Shown here: positions 30,729-41,772 of the stretch, piece after piece
Layout of the letters: each line of letters starts with the position of its first letter
How positions within the stretch are numbered: the stretch's first letter is position 1
Assembly (NCBI GenBank): GCA_017475185.1
Contig: JAFVGB010000002.1
Location: 62,001 to 126,000, forward strand
From: Clostridia bacterium
GTDB taxonomy: Bacteria; Bacillota_A; Clostridia; TANB77; CAG-508
Direction: 5' to 3'
Length of the DNA: 64,000 nt
Made by a program: the position numbers and the translations under genes
The notes under the pieces: generated by a model
The model's database searches: none
Seen by the model: the letters and a program-made list of their open reading frames with translations, nothing else
What the model was told of the DNA's origin: nothing

Positions 30729-33134
30729 TTAAAAATCAATTCTTACAACACATTCAATTAAATTTTTAGTACCAATACTCTTGTCAATTACTTTACCTAA
30801 GCATTTACCATTTTCAACTGTAGAGGCACATCCTTTTTTAACTTTTGATAGATAAATCTTATCACCAAAATGTGGAAAACAGTTACCATCAAACATAACA
30901 GGTACTCTTCCAACTAAAGCAACTGGTAAATCTAATTCACTACGTTTTTCACCTAATTGATAACCAGGTTTACTAGAAATAATACCATTACATTCATAAT
31001 CAGCTATAGAAATTTCATTAATTCCTTTGCCAAATGTAATTAATGTACCAGCTGGATAATATTCATCTGATTTATAATACTCAGCAATATCTTTATACCA
31101 TGCACGATAAGCTACGCCATAAAATGAAATATCATCAACAATATATGGGTTAGTATCATATCCACCACTATCTTTAGTCTTTAAATCAAAACCAGGAACA
31201 CCTTTACCAATTAATACTTCATTAAAGTGAGTGAATGTTTTAACTTCAATAGGATTAGTTAAAATTTTACCAGGTTGACTATCTAATTCAGGTTTTGTTA
31301 TTTGTAAATAGTTATTATATGCAGTCCAAGGAGTTAAACTTGTTTGATGTGCAGCTTGAATGTATTTATAAGAGTCACGAACTTCACAATCTGTAGCATA
31401 CCTTGTTGTACCATATATTTCATCACTAGCTTCATTTCTTAAATCCAAAGCCAATTGAATTGAATTAGTTCCTGTACACCAACCAATAAAGCTATCCGTT
31501 CTTTCTAATGTTGGTTTACCTGCATTATCTCCATATCCACAATATACTGGTTGATTAAGCCAAGTACTATCCATAGGCCAAATGTATTGTGGTCTTTTTT
31601 CTTGCTTAATACTAAATCTTGCCCCTTCACCATATTTTAAATTTGAGCGACTATCATAAATTGCTTTAACTATACATGGATTACTTGGTAAAGAAATAGC
31701 ACCACTTTCAGGACCAACTAATTTAAAGCTAGAAATTGCACCATCACTATTTGTATAAGTAACAATAATTTTAAAAATTAAACTATCAGTAACTGGTAAA
31801 AATAATTCATCACCAATTCTATAATTTTTACCAGCAGCTGCTCTAGTTAAAGTATATGTATAAATTGCATTTTCTTGATTATTTGCTATTGTACCAGCAT
31901 AAACAATACTATTACCTACACGTAAACCTATTGGCATTTTAGTATTTTTTGTAAGTATCGGTGGTTCTTGTGAAGGATCTGTAGGATCATAACCATCAAT
32001 ATCGTAACCTTTTGAACTAGAATCTGCTTCTTTTGATGCAACTGTTTCTGGTTCACCTTGTGCTCTATGATATTTACCATCTTCATTGCAATAATATACA
32101 AACATATAATCTTTTACGTCAGAAGCAAAATAATCACCTTCTGTAGGTAAAGTTAATATATTATTACTTGGTTGAAAATATACCCAATCAGGAGTCATTA
32201 AATTTTCAGTAGTAGTAGTTCTTGGAACTGCAATAGCTGGAACACCTGATCCATATAAATTGTCAACTAAATAACAATTATGTGGTTGTTGAACCGGACT
32301 ATATCTAAATTGTAATAATGTTTCATTTGGTACTTCTGGAATACTTTGCTCATTTTCATTTTGAATACTTAAATTAGCAACATATCCTAAATTATTTAAA
32401 ACAGTATTAAAGTGAAAACGTAATGTATTACCAACCATATCTAAATCATCAGCATATTTTTTAACTGCCGATGGCAAGCTAGCTACACCAAATAAAATAT
32501 CTTCATCTTCACTACTATTGCCAATGTTTACATATTTATTACCTTTTTTAACATATAAAGCAATAGCACCAATTAACCATTCAGTATTACCATTATCATC
32601 TTTAGCACCAACACCGATATTAGCTAAATCAAAGGTATATTGTAAACTGCCTGTAGCTGTATTATAACGCCATTTTAAAATGTTATTTAAATCACTTGAG
32701 CTATGTTTTGAATTTTTAGTACCGATAGTAAATACAACATTACCAGAAGATATAAAATCATTATCTGTCCAATTTATAATTGGCTTACTTGGATTTATAA
32801 TTACATTATCAATTATTTTAATACCACTAAAATATAATTGATATCCACCTTGTAAAACATATGTTAATGCATTTAAGCCTTCATTTGTAATAACTAAAGA
32901 ATAATTACTATCTGGTAAAACAGTATTCCAGTTATTACCATTAAATTGTTCAAGCTCCCATCCATCTACATCATTACCAATAGCACAATATGTACTTTCT
33001 ACTAATCTAGAAGGATTACTTATAAAAAATTGATCTCGACTTATTGGATCGCCTGCACCATATCTTCTTGCAAAAAATAAATCATCAGGTACATAATATG
33101 GTGATGCAGATAACTGTTCTTTTTCAACTAACAT
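30729..33134 (-). CDS. Large tail or fibre protein, 801 aa
   Basis: No specific family was recognised. The protein is beta-rich, with many Gly, Asn, Ser and Tyr and no coiled coil or membrane segment. The first 60 residues (YYVPDDLFFARRYGAGDPIS) could attach to the baseplate. It lies between the baseplate genes and the fibre gene and is preceded by an AGTTCAATATA variant of the promoter motif, about 62 nt upstream. Confidence 0.68.
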   Translation of the reverse strand: MLVEKEQLSASPYYVPDDLFFARRYGAGDPISRDQFFISNPSRLVESTYCAIGNDVDGWELEQFNGNNWNTVLPDSNYSLVITNEGLNALTYVLQGGYQLYFSGIKIIDNVIINPSKPIINWTDNDFISSGNVVFTIGTKNSKHSSSDLNNILKWRYNTATGSLQYTFDLANIGVGAKDDNGNTEWLIGAIALYVKKGNKYVNIGNSSEDEDILFGVASLPSAVKKYADDLDMVGNTLRFHFNTVLNNLGYVANLSIQNENEQSIPEVPNETLLQFRYSPVQQPHNCYLVDNLYGSGVPAIAVPRTTTTENLMTPDWVYFQPSNNILTLPTEGDYFASDVKDYMFVYYCNEDGKYHRAQGEPETVASKEADSSSKGYDIDGYDPTDPSQEPPILTKNTKMPIGLRVGNSIVYAGTIANNQENAIYTYTLTRAAAGKNYRIGDELFLPVTDSLIFKIIVTYTNSDGAISSFKLVGPESGAISLPSNPCIVKAIYDSRSNLKYGEGARFSIKQEKRPQYIWPMDSTWLNQPVYCGYGDNAGKPTLERTDSFIGWCTGTNSIQLALDLRNEASDEIYGTTRYATDCEVRDSYKYIQAAHQTSLTPWTAYNNYLQITKPELDSQPGKILTNPIEVKTFTHFNEVLIGKGVPGFDLKTKDSGGYDTNPYIVDDISFYGVAYRAWYKDIAEYYKSDEYYPAGTLITFGKGINEISIADYECNGIISSKPGYQLGEKRSELDLPVALVGRVPVMFDGNCFPHFGDKIYLSKVKKGCASTVENGKCLGKVIDKSIGTKNLIECVVRIDF

Positions 33135-33195
33135 ATATTTAACCTTATTTTTAATAGGATTATTGTTTATAAACTTAATATACTACTTATGTATA

Positions 33196-33202
33196 TTGAA
33201 CT
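33196..33202 (-). promoter_or_regulatory. Variant of the GTTCTA-type motif
   Basis: The minus strand reads ACAGTTCAATATA, one base off the usual AGTTCTA, in the 96-nt gap before the start at 33134. It is the only long gap in this part of the block. Confidence 0.35.
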
Positions 33203-33230
33203 GTGAAAAACTAGTAAAAATATCAAAAAA

Positions 33231-36200
33231 CTAACTACCTTGATTTGGTATAATTTCAAAAGTAATTTTTTTATTAGATTGCTGATATTTAATTCTAGCT
33301 ACTTTACGTAATCTTTGACTTACTGTACCAGATATATTTTCTGGTATAGCTGTATAACTGATTGTTTGATTAATTGTACCAGAAATATAAATATTTTCAA
33401 GAGGTAATTCTTGATAATATTTTGTATCTCTATCATTGCCTTCATCATCAACATTGTGGAATTGGTATGGATCATATTTTGGATAATTATCTGTATGATG
33501 TTGATGTTCACCATATAAATATTTTACAATGTTACCACCTTTATAGCCGCGTATTGTAATTGTAACATCATTTGGAGAAGTAACACCATTTACATTACCT
33601 AAAAAAGCACAATATAAATCAAATATTATTATATCGTCAAATGCATCTCTATATAATTCATTTTTAAAATTATCAACATTTATAATAACATTTTCAGTTG
33701 TATAAAATTTTGGAGATCCTTCATCATAGCCTTGATTATGTCTACACCATTGTACTAAAGCATTTGGATCATAATCCATTTCAGAGTTATAACTTCCTAT
33801 ACGTTGACTAGAATATGGTATTTTTGCATAATCAGATGTGTAATGACCGACTGCAATATTATAATTTGGATTTTTACTATTTACAATTCTAGTAAAAGTA
33901 TCTAAGTGATGTCCATGACCAGGTATATGAGTATAACCAAAAATTACGTAATCTACATCATGGAAAACAACTTCTCCACATCTATCAAAACTATTATGTA
34001 ATTTAAATTCTTGTTTACAAGCTGAAGCTGTATATCTTTCATCCACAATAAATTTATTACCTCGATTCAACACACTTAATATTTCATATTTATAAATGCT
34101 AGGAGCTGTACCAGTTCCAGTTACAACTTTTGTACATCTAAATTCAAAAATAGCTCTATTCTCATTACCTTCGGAATCAATATTTATGATAGAAATTTTA
34201 TCAGTATCTGTTAAATCAACTATACCAAAATAATTAATTATTTCTGCTGTATCTATTTCACCTGTATTAAATATTCCAGTTACTTTAACCTGTAATGCTT
34301 TATTATTTTTGAATAAATTAAGTTTACTTCTTAATACATTTGCATCAGTAGTAGTAATCGGAGGATATGTAGCATCTAACCATTTCCTATTAACTGGATC
34401 ATAAATAGTATCTACCCATGGTGTTACTGTCCAACTTGGATCTACTTTTGTTTGCCAATGCTTATCTGGTTGACGTAATGGATCACTCATAAAAGTATAT
34501 TCTTGTTGATTATAAAGAGGACTAGTCATTAAACTTATTTTACTATTGGCTTCATTTTTTAAACTATTTGTAGGTCCAAAACTAAATACTTGAATAACAT
34601 TATGTAAATATACAACAGTAGAAGCTATTTTATAAAAAATATTCATAAATTGTTTTATAAAATCACCATAATCTACATCTATTGGAATAGTAATAGAAGC
34701 TGTAACGTGATTTGTTGGATACCACAAAGGATTTCTATTCCATTCATACCACTCTATCCATTCACCTTTAATTTTATCTTCTACAGATCCATAATCAATA
34801 AAATCAGTAGCTTCATCTGTAATCCAACCATAATCAATAACTGCTTTATTTGGACCTGGTAAAGGCAAAGTAGTATAATTATTAGGATCTGTATATAAGT
34901 AATTTATATTTGTATTACCTTCATTATCTGTTACATATACTTCTCTTATACCTTCTGGAGTATATCCATACCAATCTACATTATCAGAAATCAAAACATT
35001 TGGATTCTCTAAAGTACCTCTGTTTCTAGGCATATTTGTTAAAATATCAGTATCTGAAGCAATTTCTTCTACTGAACCATAATCTGTAGTTGGAATTTTA
35101 TATTCTTTATGATAGCTATAATCTTCTTCAAAATCAACAGGTCTTCTAAAATCTACATAACGTTTTAAAGGATTTGCTTTATCATTATTATCTTTAATAG
35201 GTGTAAATAACTGTTCAAGTTTAACAAGACTTGACCCTTCAGTTAAAAAGTTATAAAAATTATATGAAGCTTCTGTACCTACAATATCATAAAAATGATT
35301 TAATTCATCTAGTAATCTTCTTTTTTGTTCAGATGTAATATTATTTATCTTTATATTTAAGCCTAAAAAGTTAATTAAAGCAGATAAATGCTGCGTATCA
35401 ACTTTATTAATATTACGAATATTTTTTAAGCGTTGTAAACTGTCATATGTTTCATCAAGTAATACTCTTTGAAAAATTCCTAATAATTCTGGGAACAATT
35501 TACCATTTAAATCAAATTCCGAAGCATACTTTAGAATTGATGTTGTTTCAGGTACTTGAATAAAATATTCATCATATTTATAAAAAGTTTTTGAAAATTC
35601 TGTTAAAATAATGGCTTTTATTTCACGAGAATCAAAATCATTATTTATAAACATTAATGAACCAGTACCATCTTCTTCTTTAAGAAAAAATCCTTCTCTT
35701 ACATCATCTATAATTAATCTAGCTGGAGTTTCAAATAATACTATTGCATCATATAAAATTGGTACTTCTTTTCTATGTTTATCAATTGGCCCATAAGATA
35801 AATAACCTGGCATACCAGTAAACATACAAACCGATGTATCATTAGGTAATTCATAATATTCAATAATATCAGTTTTTTCAAATAAGAAATCTAATTTAAC
35901 ATATTTTTTTAATTTTGTAATATTATCATAATTTACTTGTTCACCATTTTTAAAAAATATATATCTAGTTTCTGTATAATCTTCTAAGATAAATTCACAA
36001 GTTTCTGGATCCCAGCTACTTTCGTCAAAAACTCTTCCACAATAACTTAATTTTTCTGAAGCATAGATTATAACTGTAGAAATTCTTTCTGATACAAATT
36101 TAGGAAAAATTATAATACTGTTTTTACTAGCTATTTGAAATTCATTATTTAATAATTTATAACCATTAACAAATACTATAACATTTTTTTTATCTAAGTC

Positions 36201-36476
36201 TTGTAATTTATGTCCAAAACGATCAAAACCACTAACGGTGATATTATTTTGTTGTAAATTTAATTGATATTCATAATAATCACATGAATTTACATTATGA
36301 TAAAGTGATAAACTTTCTGAAGAAGATTCCAATACATTTATATATTTATTTAATAACGAATATCTTGTTTTAGATACTGCTAAATTATCAATAAATAATA
36401 GTGTTGTCATATCAACACGATTAATGTTAATAGAGCTTTTAACATAAATTTTATTTATTGGATTTACTTCACTCAT
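33231..36476 (-). CDS. Baseplate wedge / tail-protein-I-like protein, 1081 aa
   Basis: Residues about 320-410 (ELLGIFQRVLLDETYDSLQRL, then a long helical segment with SALINFLGLNIKIN and RRLLDELNHFYDIVGTEAS) resemble the P2 gpI-type tail protein, which links baseplate and fibres. The rest is beta-rich with His-rich loops (PGHGHHLDT) in the C-terminal third. It starts two bases after the baseplate-J-like gene. The role as wedge or fibre attachment protein, as T4 gp7/gp8/gp10, is inferred from context. Confidence 0.7.
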   Translation of the reverse strand: MSEVNPINKIYVKSSININRVDMTTLLFIDNLAVSKTRYSLLNKYINVLESSSESLSLYHNVNSCDYYEYQLNLQQNNITVSGFDRFGHKLQDLDKKNVIVFVNGYKLLNNEFQIASKNSIIIFPKFVSERISTVIIYASEKLSYCGRVFDESSWDPETCEFILEDYTETRYIFFKNGEQVNYDNITKLKKYVKLDFLFEKTDIIEYYELPNDTSVCMFTGMPGYLSYGPIDKHRKEVPILYDAIVLFETPARLIIDDVREGFFLKEEDGTGSLMFINNDFDSREIKAIILTEFSKTFYKYDEYFIQVPETTSILKYASEFDLNGKLFPELLGIFQRVLLDETYDSLQRLKNIRNINKVDTQHLSALINFLGLNIKINNITSEQKRRLLDELNHFYDIVGTEASYNFYNFLTEGSSLVKLEQLFTPIKDNNDKANPLKRYVDFRRPVDFEEDYSYHKEYKIPTTDYGSVEEIASDTDILTNMPRNRGTLENPNVLISDNVDWYGYTPEGIREVYVTDNEGNTNINYLYTDPNNYTTLPLPGPNKAVIDYGWITDEATDFIDYGSVEDKIKGEWIEWYEWNRNPLWYPTNHVTASITIPIDVDYGDFIKQFMNIFYKIASTVVYLHNVIQVFSFGPTNSLKNEANSKISLMTSPLYNQQEYTFMSDPLRQPDKHWQTKVDPSWTVTPWVDTIYDPVNRKWLDATYPPITTTDANVLRSKLNLFKNNKALQVKVTGIFNTGEIDTAEIINYFGIVDLTDTDKISIINIDSEGNENRAIFEFRCTKVVTGTGTAPSIYKYEILSVLNRGNKFIVDERYTASACKQEFKLHNSFDRCGEVVFHDVDYVIFGYTHIPGHGHHLDTFTRIVNSKNPNYNIAVGHYTSDYAKIPYSSQRIGSYNSEMDYDPNALVQWCRHNQGYDEGSPKFYTTENVIINVDNFKNELYRDAFDDIIIFDLYCAFLGNVNGVTSPNDVTITIRGYKGGNIVKYLYGEHQHHTDNYPKYDPYQFHNVDDEGNDRDTKYYQELPLENIYISGTINQTISYTAIPENISGTVSQRLRKVARIKYQQSNKKITFEIIPNQGS

Positions 36477-36478
36477 TT

Positions 36479-39400
36479 TTAATCACTTTCTATAATTTTA
36501 ATATTTACACATACTAACATTTCATATTCTAAAATATCAATATTACCATTAGGATAGTTTACTTTACACCAATTAACATTTGGAACATTCATAACTGCTG
36601 TATAAATATCTGAAATTTTAACACCTTTTCCTATATATTCTGGCACAATATTGAATAAATTTCTAACATTGTTTTGAATATTTTGAATAATCATAGAGCT
36701 TGTTAAATTTGCATTAGTATTTAATGATACAGTTAATGTAATATCTAATGGAACAATTTGTGGTTGCACATATTCTAAAAATGTGGTAAAATGATTATAC
36801 CTTTTAATTATCGGTTGATCTAAATAGTTAACATCTTTAGTGTCTATTCTATTACCAACAAATGTACCACTAAAGCTTAAATTATTATTTGATTCAATTT
36901 TGATAGTAGCACCATTTCCTGGAACATTGTTTGCACCCGATTTACATATTGATTGTATATCTAAAACTAAACCAGAACCATTACCTTTTAAAGCTTTTGT
37001 AGAGAATAAGCCATTTATAATAGGTTTACCTACAAATTGATCATTTATCCATGATATTACTAATGCACCACTAGCATTTGTTGATAAAATTTTTCCTATT
37101 AAAGTATTACCAATAATATCTGTATACTGTTCAGTACTTTCTTGATATGCATATAAATTAGTATATAAAGCATATTCACCCATTATACTTCCTAATTGTA
37201 TGCCGGTACCAGATACTCTATCAGTTACATATCCTATAACCTCTGTTTCATCTAAATTTGTAGCATAATATGTAGTTTTATTTGTTAATCCTAAAAATGT
37301 ACTATCATAATAGCTAGACATAATATAATATTTATTTGGTTCAGCTATTACATTACCTATTTGATTACCCCATGTAACTTTTGTTAAAATAACATTTTCA
37401 TCATAAGGTCTTGTAAATACTTTATATTCACGATGAGCTACGAATTTAATATTATCAATAACGTTTTGATCTTTAATACCATTTAAATAATATTCATATT
37501 CTTGTTCAGTACCACCTTGTTCTGCTCTAAAATTAAAACAACAGTATGAACTTGCAAAATATGGATTCTGTGGAGCTGGTAAATCATTAGGCGTAATATA
37601 AATTTCACTTTCTGCTAATAAATTTACATCACCAGTATCATCAGATAATTGGTAACTTAAAACTTTACCATCTTCATCTACTTCGCTGACAAATATACTT
37701 AACTCTTTTCTAACCGCTGTACGCGTATCATAAATACCATTGTTTATTGAATTATACCAACCATAAAAATCATCATGCAAATCATGTACTTCTATACCAC
37801 CAGTATCTGTTACCATAAGAAATATCGGACATCCAATTATATCACCATCAGTATTATATCCGATATTATTTTCTAAATGACATTGATTTGCTAATGTACC
37901 TGTTACATGAGAAATTATTTCATCATTATTTACAATAGCATTTCTTGATGGATCTAAAGTACCTATAACTGTTTGAGAAGTATCATCTGTTGCATATACA
38001 GTACCATCTAAATTAGTAGTTATAGAATAATTATATCCTGTTAAGGCAAATTCATCACCAACACTATAGCCAGTACCTGGTTCAATTATTTCCGAATTTG
38101 TTATACCATAAACTAAAGTATCATCTAGTGATAATTCACTTGCAGAATCTAATTTAATATTATCGGCTAAAATTGAACTATTCTTTAATGTATATGTAAA
38201 CATACCATTATCAATATCATTTACTGTAACATAAAATGGTAAAATATCACCTACTTCATTTTTATATACATACGATAAAATATTACCATTTCTATATCCA
38301 TTATCACGAGTAATATTTTTTACAGTAGGTGTATAATTATAAAATGGATAGTTTTCTGTACCTAATAATGAATAATATGTATTCTTTATTTCTATTACTT
38401 CTCCAATTCCATCTATAGTATGTGTAGTATTAAATACTGTATCTGTAATTTCATAAATATTATTTGGTTTTTTTACTTTATTAAATCGTGTAGAGTAAAC
38501 GGTTGGCCTATTATTTATTGTGGCATACTCTAATGGATAATGATACTTTGAAATCATAGCACTTTCATATGTTAAAGTACCATATGCTCTTCTGCTTGAT
38601 CCTGGTTCAGCAGTACTCCATTGCATCCATTCTCTTGCATCCTCTGCCCATGCATTTACCCAAGTTTTTGTTCTTGGGTCGAAGAATGCACTATTATATT
38701 TTTCATATAGTATAGTACTACTTGTTTTGTATTCAAACAAATCAAGATCATATTCTAAAATATCACTATCTGGACGTACAATTACAGGTAAAACACCATT
38801 ATCAAAATGATAAGATAATACACTAACAAAACCTGTCATTTTTTCATTATATGCTATAGATTCTTTAATTTCATTTAAATTTCCCCAATCAGCAGGAAAT
38901 GATCCTGATTTAGAAATAGCATGACTATTTATAATATCATTATAAGGAAATCTTAAATATATTTTACCATTTGTACTAAAATTATCATTATAATGAATAA
39001 TCGAACTACTATCACCGTATAAAAACTTCATTTTACTAAAAGTAATTAAAGGATTAGATATTAATGGATTGTTTTCACATGAATAAAATTCAATAACATA
39101 ATATCTATATTTTTTAAAATGAGGTTTACCATCAGCTTCATATTCTTCTTCTACAGTATTTAATGGTAACCAATCTGTCCAATTTTCATTGTTATTATTA
39201 TATGGATTATTTAATGTAGTGCGATTTAATAATTTTGTCCAATTTTCATTATTACGGATATTTTCAAATGAAGGATCTGCATCTTCTGTACCAAATACAG
39301 CAACTGTACCAATAAATGTACCTAAATTACTAGGGGCTGCTTTAAATTTAATAGCTGCGATTCCTTCACTTGTTTTTTCAATATATTCTTCTGAATCATC

Positions 39401-41203
39401 AAATCCATAATCAACAATAATTTGTACAGGATTCAATAATGATGGAGAATATAAACTTTGATAATATTGTTCATTACTAGCATCTGATCTAGCATGGGAA
39501 ATAGGATGATATTGTACAGGTTTTGCTTCAGTTGTTGTTCTATCATCATTTGTATAAATTAAAGCCGATTTATAAATACCAGCATTACTAATATTTACAA
39601 TCAAACCTGTACCGAGACCAGATGTACCAGACATATAAGTTGTTTCAAAACTATTTCCAGAAGCTGTCCAGTCTTGTGATGCAATATTTAATTTTTCATG
39701 CTCTTCTGTTTCAGCCCAAGATATTTCTGTTACTTCACCATTAAGAGTGACAGCTAAAACTTCAACAGCCAATTCATTATTAGTATTTCTTAAAACAAGT
39801 TTATCCCCTACTTCATAACTATGACCAGAATTACCTAATGAATCGATATTCATTTCATAGCCACTTTTTACTGTATCACCTGCATGTTTATTATCTAATT
39901 TAACCCAGTCAGCAAGCAAATCATCTCGAGGATCCTGTTGATTATTATTTATAAATAATAATCCCTTACCTTTATTGTCTGTAAATGAAAAAGTATTTTC
40001 AGGTTGTACATTATTAGTAATACTTAAATTATATGATCCATAAAAACCTCTAGTACTATGAATACTTCCAGAATAAATGTCTGGTTCAGTAATATAATCG
40101 ATCAAAAATGTAGGATAATATTGGAATGATTTAACACCTGTATAATAAACCATATCATTCATAAGTGAATCGTAGGCACCTACAATATTAGATTGCTCAT
40201 ATTCACCCCATGTTTTAGATGTTAAATAACCACATTTATTCTGTAATAAAGCATCGTAATCTTTTCTACGAATTGCTCTATGACCAGATGCAAATACCCA
40301 TGGAGAAGTTTGTCTTAAAGTTTCTAAAGATTGCTTATCAAAACCACCATAGGCAGTAGTTGTTGTAAATATTTCTATATCTAACGTTGCATATTTACCA
40401 TAATTATCAGAATATACTAATTCTGTATCTAACTGACCTTGAACATCAGTTTCTGCAATATTACCTAAAGAACCTTCGTTAGATACATATATAATTTCAA
40501 CTATACTATCAGCAGGAGGTAAACTACCAAATTGACCATCACCAAATCTAATATAACTTCTTCCATCAGGATCAGTTTTTAATACAACTGTTTTTAAAGA
40601 TTCAAGATTTAATACATAATTTTGATCAAATTCTAATAAACTATCTTTAACATCCCATTCTTCATCATTTACTTTAACTGTAATATATTCACTACTAGCC
40701 TTAAAATTATTTGAAAAATAAAATCTTTCATTTTTAATGCCATTGCTAGTTTTTGTAACGGTTATTCTTTCACCTTGTAATAATACGATATCTGTTACTT
40801 TATCTACAGTAGCTGGAAAAATAATATCATATGGATTAAAAAATTTTTTACCATCAATTGTAAACTGTGTAAAAGCTGGAATATCTGTTTTTATACCAAT
40901 AAAGTTCTTTTTAGTTATATTAACTCTTACTTGTGCAGAATTATTACCATGTAAAGAATTACCTAAAGTTTGTGCTAATTGATAAACACCCATTTCAGTA
41001 TAAGCTGTATCTGTATAGCAATTAGCCATGGCAGAAACTAAAATATACTGCAGCATAGCTCCATAACCAGCCATAATATTAGCTAAACTTACAGCAGTAT
41101 CACTTGGATACATAGCTTTAAATGTTTCGCTTTCAGAATTCCACTGTTCGATTAAAGCTGCAGCTAAGGTATCTTTATCATAAATTATTCTATCTAATTC
41201 CAT
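36479..41203 (-). CDS. Baseplate J / gp6-like wedge protein, 1574 aa
   Basis: The N-terminal 400 residues fit baseplate J proteins: an early helical part (AALIEQWNSESETFKAMYPSD), SLHGNNSAQVRVNITKK, IRFGDGQFGSLPPADSIVEI and YGGFDKQSLETLRQTSPW, RAIRRKDYDALL. The C-terminus returns to baseplate-like features (QPQIVPLDITLTVSLN, NVRNLFNIVPEYIGKG). A large beta-rich insertion of nearly 1000 residues separates these parts. T4 gp6 is 660 residues. Order after the gp25-like gene matches other myoviruses. Confidence 0.85.
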   Translation of the reverse strand: MELDRIIYDKDTLAAALIEQWNSESETFKAMYPSDTAVSLANIMAGYGAMLQYILVSAMANCYTDTAYTEMGVYQLAQTLGNSLHGNNSAQVRVNITKKNFIGIKTDIPAFTQFTIDGKKFFNPYDIIFPATVDKVTDIVLLQGERITVTKTSNGIKNERFYFSNNFKASSEYITVKVNDEEWDVKDSLLEFDQNYVLNLESLKTVVLKTDPDGRSYIRFGDGQFGSLPPADSIVEIIYVSNEGSLGNIAETDVQGQLDTELVYSDNYGKYATLDIEIFTTTTAYGGFDKQSLETLRQTSPWVFASGHRAIRRKDYDALLQNKCGYLTSKTWGEYEQSNIVGAYDSLMNDMVYYTGVKSFQYYPTFLIDYITEPDIYSGSIHSTRGFYGSYNLSITNNVQPENTFSFTDNKGKGLLFINNNQQDPRDDLLADWVKLDNKHAGDTVKSGYEMNIDSLGNSGHSYEVGDKLVLRNTNNELAVEVLAVTLNGEVTEISWAETEEHEKLNIASQDWTASGNSFETTYMSGTSGLGTGLIVNISNAGIYKSALIYTNDDRTTTEAKPVQYHPISHARSDASNEQYYQSLYSPSLLNPVQIIVDYGFDDSEEYIEKTSEGIAAIKFKAAPSNLGTFIGTVAVFGTEDADPSFENIRNNENWTKLLNRTTLNNPYNNNNENWTDWLPLNTVEEEYEADGKPHFKKYRYYVIEFYSCENNPLISNPLITFSKMKFLYGDSSSIIHYNDNFSTNGKIYLRFPYNDIINSHAISKSGSFPADWGNLNEIKESIAYNEKMTGFVSVLSYHFDNGVLPVIVRPDSDILEYDLDLFEYKTSSTILYEKYNSAFFDPRTKTWVNAWAEDAREWMQWSTAEPGSSRRAYGTLTYESAMISKYHYPLEYATINNRPTVYSTRFNKVKKPNNIYEITDTVFNTTHTIDGIGEVIEIKNTYYSLLGTENYPFYNYTPTVKNITRDNGYRNGNILSYVYKNEVGDILPFYVTVNDIDNGMFTYTLKNSSILADNIKLDSASELSLDDTLVYGITNSEIIEPGTGYSVGDEFALTGYNYSITTNLDGTVYATDDTSQTVIGTLDPSRNAIVNNDEIISHVTGTLANQCHLENNIGYNTDGDIIGCPIFLMVTDTGGIEVHDLHDDFYGWYNSINNGIYDTRTAVRKELSIFVSEVDEDGKVLSYQLSDDTGDVNLLAESEIYITPNDLPAPQNPYFASSYCCFNFRAEQGGTEQEYEYYLNGIKDQNVIDNIKFVAHREYKVFTRPYDENVILTKVTWGNQIGNVIAEPNKYYIMSSYYDSTFLGLTNKTTYYATNLDETEVIGYVTDRVSGTGIQLGSIMGEYALYTNLYAYQESTEQYTDIIGNTLIGKILSTNASGALVISWINDQFVGKPIINGLFSTKALKGNGSGLVLDIQSICKSGANNVPGNGATIKIESNNNLSFSGTFVGNRIDTKDVNYLDQPIIKRYNHFTTFLEYVQPQIVPLDITLTVSLNTNANLTSSMIIQNIQNNVRNLFNIVPEYIGKGVKISDIYTAVMNVPNVNWCKVNYPNGNIDILEYEMLVCVNIKIIESD

Positions 41204-41205
41204 CT

Positions 41206-41694
41206 TTATTTTCCATATGTATTTTTATAATCTAAAGAATTATAAACTTTATCTTTACTATAAATATTATCTCTTGTCGCACTAGGATCATTAAGAAAAG
41301 CTTCTTCTTTACTAGATTGAGGAATATCACGTAAAATTACACTTGCCATACCAGGTTTAAAATTTAATGATGGGACTGTAAATTTACAAGTGACAGTATA
41401 TGTATTTTTATCGGTTTGAATAATTTCTATGTCTGAAGGATTTAACTCAACCCTAGGCTCAAACATTGTAATATCCTGATACAAAAATATAACAACATCA
41501 GCAGGATTTAAATTATTTTCAAACAATAAATTACGTAATGATGTACCATATGCCCTATTAAATGGAACACTTCCTTTTGGAGTATTAAATAATCTTTCTA
41601 AATCTTTACATATAGATTTTATATCAGTAACTATTGCACTTGATTCAGCATTACTTAATCTATATGATGAATTTATATCAATATATTTTGGCAT
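41206..41694 (-). CDS. Baseplate wedge protein, gp25/GpW family
   Basis: The 162-residue protein has the family pattern: SSAIVTDIKSICKDLERLFNTPKGSVPFNRAYGTSLRNLLFE, with the RAYG and L-x-x-LLFE segment, followed by ELNPSDIEI and a strand-rich end. This is the myovirus wedge component that contacts the sheath. It precedes the gp6-like gene, as in T4-like phages. Confidence 0.92.
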   Translation of the reverse strand: MPKYIDINSSYRLSNAESSAIVTDIKSICKDLERLFNTPKGSVPFNRAYGTSLRNLLFENNLNPADVVIFLYQDITMFEPRVELNPSDIEIIQTDKNTYTVTCKFTVPSLNFKPGMASVILRDIPQSSKEEAFLNDPSATRDNIYSKDKVYNSLDYKNTYGK

Positions 41695-41730
41695 AGGTAA
41701 TCTTTATAAACTTAGTTTTATCTTAATGTT

Positions 41731-41740
41731 TAATAGAACT
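41731..41740 (-). promoter_or_regulatory. GTTCTA-type promoter motif
   Basis: The minus strand reads CATAAATAAGTTCTATTAAA, about 38 nt upstream of the gp25-like start at 41694, in the 78-nt gap after the spike gene. Confidence 0.52.
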
Positions 41741-41772
41741 TATTTATGTGTATATAATATAAAACAAAACAA